From Emydura subglobosa (Eukaryota; Chordata; Testudines; Chelidae), in contig ML679959.1 of the NCBI GenBank assembly GCA_007922225.1, forward strand, positions 19,492,913-19,556,912: a DNA stretch of 64,000 bases, in the 5' to 3' direction. Positions 57,586-64,000 of this stretch are shown here, piece after piece (positions within the stretch are counted from its first letter, which is position 1; each line of letters begins with the position of its first letter). Below the pieces are notes generated by a model. The model made no database searches and was not told the DNA's origin. It saw only the letters and a program-made list of their open reading frames with translations. Both the position numbers and the translations under genes were made by a program.

Positions 57586-58249
57586 CTGTAGGCAAAGGCA
57601 GTAACCCAGCACCTAAGATTTCAAACAGTTCCTTTGATCATACTGAATTATATTCAGCCTTCTGCTTCAAGTAGTATTGCACAATCAATATTTGCTCTGT
57701 TCACAAATGCCAATGGGCAATGTGCAAGAACAAGTCCATATATTTTTGGCTGTTTGAGCAGGGTTTTTTGTTTTTTGTTTTTTTCCCCCTGATATTAATT
57801 TTTAGGACTAAAGGCAAGTGTAGCAGAAGAAGAGTTAAATAAATGTTTGTGCTTGTGCTGTAGTTTAGAAAAATCACAACATGTAGCAGCCTAAAGTCTC
57901 ACAAGGAAAAAGAAAAAACACAACCACCTTCATTTTTGCCTCCTGCTGTCCCTTCCAAGGGGAAGAAATGGAGCAGCAGTTGAAGGGAAAAATGAAAGTG
58001 AGGGTTTTTTTTATTATTCCTCAAATGCTGTGTCTTTTAAAGTTATACCAGTGTTGCTTTCAGAGCACTCCTCTCATTTTTGCTTTACACTTTCACAGAG
58101 TTGAATGCCGTTTCCAGCCGGAGATGGGAGCACATACATTTATTTTGGGCAACTGAAACTCTAGAGATAATTTGCTATTTGGAAAGTGGGGAGGGAAGTG
58201 TCCATCATTAACTTCAGATCTAGTTATCATAACATCTGTTACGCAAAAA
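57586..58249. other. No gene recognised
   Basis: AT-rich, with a T/G-rich tract near 57764-57787. Confidence 0.45.
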
Positions 58250-59190
58250 CGTCTTAGATTTTTATACCCCAGTGGTCTTTAAGCTTACTTGTCAAGACAA
58301 CTGCACCTGTCTTCCCTCTCTATGGTTCACCAAAGGCACCAGCTTTTAGGCTTCTGCTCCGCAGCTTTTGCTTCTCTTGGCAGAGAAACTTGTCTCTCTC
58401 CCTCCTGACTGGGGTATTTCCAGGCTGCACAGCTCCCTGCCTATGTTATGAATTCCCCAGCAAAGTCCAGTAGCCTAAACAGGCCGGCTTTACTTTTCTC
58501 CTCCGAGACAATAAACAGCACAATTGCCACAGTTAATTAAACAGCTCTTTTCTAAGCATGCACAATTACTCTTAAGGTAAAAGCGTTAAAGAGAAAAGAT
58601 ATTAAAATAATAGCAGAACCTACACCCATGCAAACAAGTTTACCAAAGATCACCCCAAGTCACCTAAGGGTTCTGGCTGGTGAACAGTCCTTACAATCAA
58701 ACCCCCACCAGGGGCTTTTCTGTGGTTACAAGTTCATAACCCTTTTGGCTCAGAAAAAAGAACTCTCATGGATCTGAGAGTTATGTCTTTATGCTGTTTG
58801 GGCCTTTTGATCCTGGGAGTAGGTAATTTGTAGACCACGTTCCCCTCTCCAGGGCAAAGTTTCAAAAGATCAGGTTCAGAGGCTGGCATTTGCATTCCCC
58901 TGCTCCCCCATATTGTCTAGGAAAACTAGTCAACTAACAGTTCATTCTTAGCTTAGCCCATTGTTTAAAAGAGTCCTTTGAAGCTCATAATGCTTCACCA
59001 GATTTACTTTAATTATGTCTCCTAAACAAGTTACTTACAATCCCACAGTAACGTATAAACATTTGCATTTTAATACAATGCGGCTCTAAGATAGTGAAAC
59101 TTAATTTAATAAGGTTTCATTTAATTTAGTAAGGTTTGTCCAGGATATTGCAGGAAATCACCATCTCTAACACACTACTTATCCATTACT
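58250..59190. repeat. Unclassified repeat-like block
   Basis: Blocks such as CAGGCTGCACAGCTCCCTGC, TAATTAAACAGCTCTTTTCT, AGGTAAAAGCGTTAAAGAGA and AACCTACACCCATGCAAACA read like a reptile interspersed repeat I have seen, perhaps an LTR or retrotransposon internal piece in reverse. It has no open frame and no recognised termini. Confidence 0.4.
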
Positions 59191-59229
59191 TACTTGTCAT
59201 TTATACGCCACCCCAAGGAGAGAGAATTC

Positions 59230-59358
59230 TATTATTTATTATTAATTTGTGTTACCATAGCTCCTAGATGCCCCAGTCATGATCGGGATTCCATAGTGCT
59301 AGGGGCAGAGTAAATAACTGTCCCTGCCTGAAAGATCGTACAATCTAATTTAAATTAA
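59230..59358 (-). repeat. L2/MIR-like 3' segment
   Basis: GTGTTACCATAGCTCCTAGA, TGCCCCAGTCATGATCGGGA, CCATAGTGCTAGGGGCAGAG and GTCCCTGCCTGAAAGATCGT are a longer, well-preserved reverse copy of the segment at 51999-52095. Confidence 0.75.
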
Positions 59359-59559
59359 GTGTAGGAAAAGAGTTCACAATTAGCTTTGACATGTGAAATA
59401 AAGACATCTACACACCATTGCCTGTAATGGCATATGTCCCATCCACGATTTCTATTAGCAGATACCTCCAACTGTCGGAAATGAGACACTAGAAGGGGAG
59501 GATTCCTAGTTACTACAGAGAATTCTTTCCCAAGTGTCTGGTTGATGGGTCTTGCCCAC

Positions 59560-59875
59560 ATACTCAGGCTCTAACTGATCACCATATTTGGGGTCAGGAA
59601 GGAATTTTCTACCAGGTCAGATTGACAGAGACTCTGAGATTTTTTCATTTTCCTCTGGAGTGTTTGGTACAGCTCACTTGCTTATTTGAACTACAATAAA
59701 TGGTGGATTCTCTGTAACTTGTGGTCTTTAAATCAAAAGAGTGAGGATTTCAATAACTCAGCCAGAGGTTATGGACCTACTACATGTGTGGGTGAGTGTG
59801 GTTCTGTGACCTGTCATGTGCAGGAGGTCAGACTAGATGATCGTGATGGTCCTTTCTGGCCTTAAAATCTGTGAT
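59560..59875 (+). mobile_element. CR1 LINE 3' end
   Basis: GATCACCATATTTGGGGTCA, GGAAGGAATTTTCTACCAGG, TCAGATTGACAGAGACTCTG, GGAGGTCAGACTAGATGATC and TGGTCCTTTCTGGCCTTAAA are a classic CR1 3'UTR to its end at CTGTGATATATATA. It may extend left to about 59460. Confidence 0.9.
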
Positions 59876-60759
59876 ATATATACATGTTTATACAGAAGGT
59901 ATCTTATATCTGTGTATCTAAATATTTATTCTTATACAGTAATCTGTTTTTCCAAATATAAAGCATTCTTACTATTGTATTTGGATAGTGTAACCTATCG
60001 TAAGACTTCTGCTTATATAGGACATAATCTTCTCAGAAGGAATTTTCCCATTGATTTTAATAGGATCAGGCCCAGGCCCACAGACTAATTTATCAGGGAA
60101 GGCATTAAGAAATGATCGGCAATAGCTTGACCAATAAATCAATTGCAGTCGAAGCAGTTTGTTAATGAACTTTTAAAAATAATGTTTTATGAGATGTGTC
60201 TACGATGTTGTCATTTTCTAGGCTTCCTATTAAAACATTATGCTTGCGTTTTGTACAAATGAACCACCCTGGTCATAGGGAAAACAATGGCAAAACTTCC
60301 ATGGATTTCAGTGGGACCCTGATTTGCTCCAATGAGATTTTTTTTTTATATATGTAAATGTACAATGCTGCCCAAAGCAAAATATTTCACAATCCTGTAT
60401 GAACATTTTTAATTACTTTACTTCTCAATGCATCAAGGAAGGGAGCTTATATCCACTGAAGCAAATACTTTGCACCTGCTTTTATTTTCACAAAAGTTAA
60501 TTGTACTAGTATGACATACTTTCAGAAAACCATAACCAAAGAATGATGACCCAATTTGTAAAAAATCTGCATAATGCAAAGACAAAATCTGCATTAGAAG
60601 AACTATAAGCTTTCAGCATCAAGAGTCAGAATATCCAGAATTTTAAGGCTTGCAAAAAACTGAATACAGGCCTCATGACTAAATCTACTGTTCAGACCAT
60701 TTTCTATTACGCACAGGTAGGCAAATAAGGCAGTGATGGGCAAACTGTTCTAGCAGTGT

Positions 60760-62175
60760 ATGGAAGCCTCGCTCTACAACCTCCGCATGATCCTACAATT
60801 GCTAGTATTTTAAAAGGGAGATGGGATTACCCAGGTAATCATAGGTCTGTCAGTCTGACATCGATCCCAGGCAAGTTAGTGGAGTGGCTGATATGGGACT
60901 CCATTAATAAAGAATTAAAGACGGGTAACATAACTAATGCCAATCAACTTGGCTTTATGGAAAATAGATTTTGTCAAACTAACATGATATCTTCTTCTGA
61001 TGAGATTACAAATGTGGTTGATAAAGGTAATAGTATTGACATTATATACTTTGACATGGAACCTCACAACATGATTAAAAAAACCCTAGAACTATGTAAA
61101 ATTAACATGGCACACTTTAAGTGGATTAAAAACTGGCTCACTGATAGGTCTCAAAATGTAACTGTAAACAGGGAATCATTATCCAGTGAGTGTGTTTCAC
61201 AGTGGTTTGTACTTGACCCTATGCTATTTAGCATTTTAATCAATGCTGTGGGTGAAAATATAAAATCGTCACTGATAACGTTTTCAGATGACACAAAAAT
61301 TGGGGAGTGATAAATAATGAAGAGGGCAGATCACTTGATACAGAAAGATCTGGATTGCTTCGTAAGCTGGGCGCAAGCAAACAATGTACATTTTATTAGG
61401 CTAAATGTAAATGTATACATCGAGGAACAAAGAATGTAGGCCGTACTTTCATTATGGGTGTCTCTAGCCCAATAAGCAATGATTCTGAAAAAAATTTGGG
61501 GTTGCAGAACATCATCAGCTGTATGTGAGCTCCCAGTGCCAAGATGTGGCCAAAAGGACTAGTGCAATCCTTGGATATATAAACGGGAATCTTGAGAAGG
61601 AGTAGAGAGGGTATTTTACCTCTGTATTTGACCCTAGTGCGACTGTTCCTGGAATACTCTGTCCAGTTCTGGTGTTGACAATTCAAGAAGGATCTTGATA
61701 AATTTGTAAAGGGTTCAGATAAGACCAATGCGAATGATTAACAGATTAGAAAACTTGTTTTATAATGATAGACTCAAGGAGCTCAGTCTATTTAATTTAA
61801 CAAAGAGGAGGTTAAGTGGTGACTTGATTAGTCTATAAGTACCTACACAAGGAACAAATATTGGATAATGGGCCCCTCTGTCTAGTAGAGAGAGGTATGA
61901 CCTGATACAATAGCTGGAAGTTGAACTAGATGAATGGAAACTGTAAATGACGTGTAATTTTTTAACAGTGAGGCTAATAATAACCATTGGAATAATTTAC
62001 TGAAGGTTGAGGCGGACGCTCCATCACTGGCAATTTGTAAATCAAGATTGGACGTTTTCTCTAAAAGACATGCTGTGGGAGTTATTTTGGAGAAGTTTTA
62101 TGGCCTGTGTTATACAGGAGGACATACTAGATGACATACTAGGTCCCTTTGACCTTAGAATCTGTGAAAGTACTG
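60760..62175 (+). mobile_element. CR1 LINE, 3' third with broken reverse transcriptase
   Basis: The frame 60756-61310 translates to a CR1 RT segment: NHRSVSLTSIPGKLVEW (the 'NYRPVSLTSvpGKimE' block), NQLGFMENRF, IIYFDMEP at 61041-61064 where LDFsKAFDtV is expected, and FSDDTKIG at 61281-61304 for the FADDTKlG catalytic block. It stops at a TGA right after. The reading continues in other frames to the 3'UTR (CCATCACTGGCAATTTGTAA, GGACATACTAGATGACATAC, CCTTTGACCTTAGAATCTGT). 5'-truncated, with loss of conserved residues: a dead copy. Confidence 0.92.
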
Positions 62176-63869
62176 CTATGCCATCTCCCCCTCTCCTCTG
62201 TATACTAGTATTCTGTTGTTAGAATGGCTTACCTCTGCAGCCTGTTCAAAGCTTTTCAAGCCAAGTGTTGGGAGCTTTGTAAACTGCAGAAAGCTCATGC
62301 ACTTTCAATAAATGAGTTTGCATTGGGTAACCTTATGAGGAGTTTTATTATTTTCCTGGGCTACATGTGGTTCTTTTTATAATGTATACCTCTCTTCCTA
62401 GAAAAAGGATTTCTCATCTAGACAATACTATGATTACTTTTTCATCAACATATATAATGAATGTTGTACAGATAACGGAATAATGCAGTTTATAAAAATG
62501 TAGGTATAATTACAAAACAGGTAAAATCCTTTTGTGAGTTGCAAATCATTTCATTAGTAGTTCAGTTTGGACATGGATGTAATAACTTTTTAAATGCATT
62601 GTGTAGAGTCTGTTGAATTCTCCTTCGTAATTACAAAACTCATGATGCAACTTCCCAAAATGCCGCCAATAAAGTCTTTTGAAAAGGAAATATGCTCTAT
62701 GCCAAATAGCATTAAATGCACCCCACATTCTCTCTCAGTGGGAAAAGTGTTATTTCTTTTCTTTTGAATATCGGCATAATAATAAGCTGGCATTTTGCCA
62801 GTCCCTTCTTGCACCCATTTCCCTCCACACTGCTGCTGCTGGCTTCTTCTCTCCACTTATGCACTGTGCTGCTGCCTCAGTGATGCAAGTAGAGGAGGAG
62901 GCTGCCTAGACAGCACATGTAGAATGAATGGGACAGTAGAATGAATGGGAATTTGTGAAGTGGAGTGGGGGATTGGAGACAAAACTGACCAGCACCAATA
63001 GACACACAGAGGAGAGGATTCACTTACTACCCCTACCCACCAGGTGGAGAAGTAGGGAGGTGATGCCTGGCGTTAGTTTTCTAAGGTGCAGCCACCTTTG
63101 GAACATTAATGTAAAATGTATGCCATAAATACACTATAACCTTTTGTTTATAGCTATCAGTGGTTTTTCAACAGCTCTATCGCGTCCGTCAACCAGATGT
63201 GAAAAGCCCATTACATTTCTCTTAGTTTTGTTTTTCATTCATTCAGGTCAGCTGAAGCTTGACAAATACAAATACTCTACTCACTTGTCTCCAAGTGATG
63301 TCTTAGCTATTCGCTCTCCACCCTCTGTGATAAAAAATATCTGTTCAGATGTTTTTACAGCTTCTTTATGATGGGCATTTCTGAAGTCTACTGCTGAAAA
63401 AATAAAACTGTCTCCCTAGATTAAGGACACTATTTTTTAATTCCGTTGCAGTATAGCATGGAGTTGGTTGTCCTAGTGAAGAAGATGGCATCATTATTTT
63501 TACCTTTCTCAGGACATGGAACAAATGATTACTTAAACCTTTCCATAGAGGTATTAAACCTAACAAGTTCTCTTGAGAAAGATGGCTGCATAATTGCTAA
63601 TCTATCAGCTGAAATACCGAATGGCTACGCTCCCAAGAGTTTGCTTAAATTTGAAAGTAGATAGGAATTGTGAAGGAATGTATTGCAATCTGATAAAGAA
63701 AGCTGTAGCAAAGCTCCAGTGGATTCAGCAGCAGTAACAGATAGGTATAAAACAACATATTAACCTAGAATATAGGTAATATCATAAAGCACTTGTAATG
63801 AAGTTGCTTACTTTATATTCATACTCTGTAAGTATCTGACCCTGTGTCCTGTCTTGTTGAGATCAGTTT
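62176..63869. other. No gene recognised
   Basis: AT-rich. Overlapping frames at 62546-62909 and 63144-63664 carry no known domain. Confidence 0.45.
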
Positions 63870-63965
63870 ATATTGTAATCTCTTTGGGGAAGGGGCTATG
63901 TCTTTATTCATTGTGTAAAGGGCTGTGCCGACCCATCGTTCTGCTTACTGACGTTAAGTAATAAT
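63870..63965 (+). repeat. L2/MIR-like 3' segment
   Basis: ATTGTAATCTCTTTGGGGAA, GGGGCTATGTCTTTATTC and AAGGGCTGTGCCGACC match the segment at 51999-52095. Confidence 0.65.
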
Positions 63966-64000
63966 ATGTTAAATATGAAAAGTATATTGTCTTAAAACAA

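Overview
This window looks like reptile nuclear DNA, most probably turtle. The reasons are an AT-rich background packed with CR1 LINE 3' ends ending in TCTATGATTCTAT-like repeats, tRNA-derived SINEs of the type known from turtles, MIR-type SINEs, a 5S-rRNA-derived SINE, and many short DNA transposons whose termini resemble AGGGCATGTCTACACT. The turtle assignment is inference from repeat families recalled from memory; no database search was possible. I recognise no intact protein-coding gene, tRNA, functional rRNA or CRISPR array anywhere in the 64 kb.

Layout. 1-2.4 kb is AT-rich with one dispersed repeat. 2.4-3.19 kb holds two short DNA transposons with a MIR fragment between them. They run straight into a CpG island (about 3.2-4.25 kb), the only candidate gene start in the window; its gene and direction are unknown. 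4.3-19.5 kb is intron-like or intergenic sequence with SINEs, MIRs, three CR1 3' ends, a likely L1/Tx1-type LINE scrap and palindromic short repeats. 19.5-20.24 kb is a pogo/Tigger-like element with TA flanks. 22.7-23.5 kb carries a decayed L2-type reverse transcriptase. 26-35 kb has more SINEs, including the 5S-derived one on the minus strand. 37.46-38.44 kb is a hAT-like element with a GC-rich core. 40.5-44.5 kb is a cluster of MITEs, palindromes and a CR1 tail. 49.08-49.93 kb has two copies of one MITE in inverted orientation. 52-56 kb holds three more MITEs, one inserted in a palindromic repeat. 57-59.2 kb contains an LTR-like segment and an unclassified repeat-like block. 59.2-62.2 kb has an L2/MIR-like fragment, a CR1 tail and the longest CR1 copy (about 1.4 kb with broken reverse transcriptase).

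The window therefore reads as a CpG-island promoter followed or preceded by a very long intron or gene desert. Nothing here works together as a pathway. I did not find an undescribed biological system. What deserves a second look is the nesting and inversion of DNA transposons, the transposon abutting the CpG island, the decayed L2 and 5S-SINE copies, and the strong plus-strand bias of the LINE fragments.
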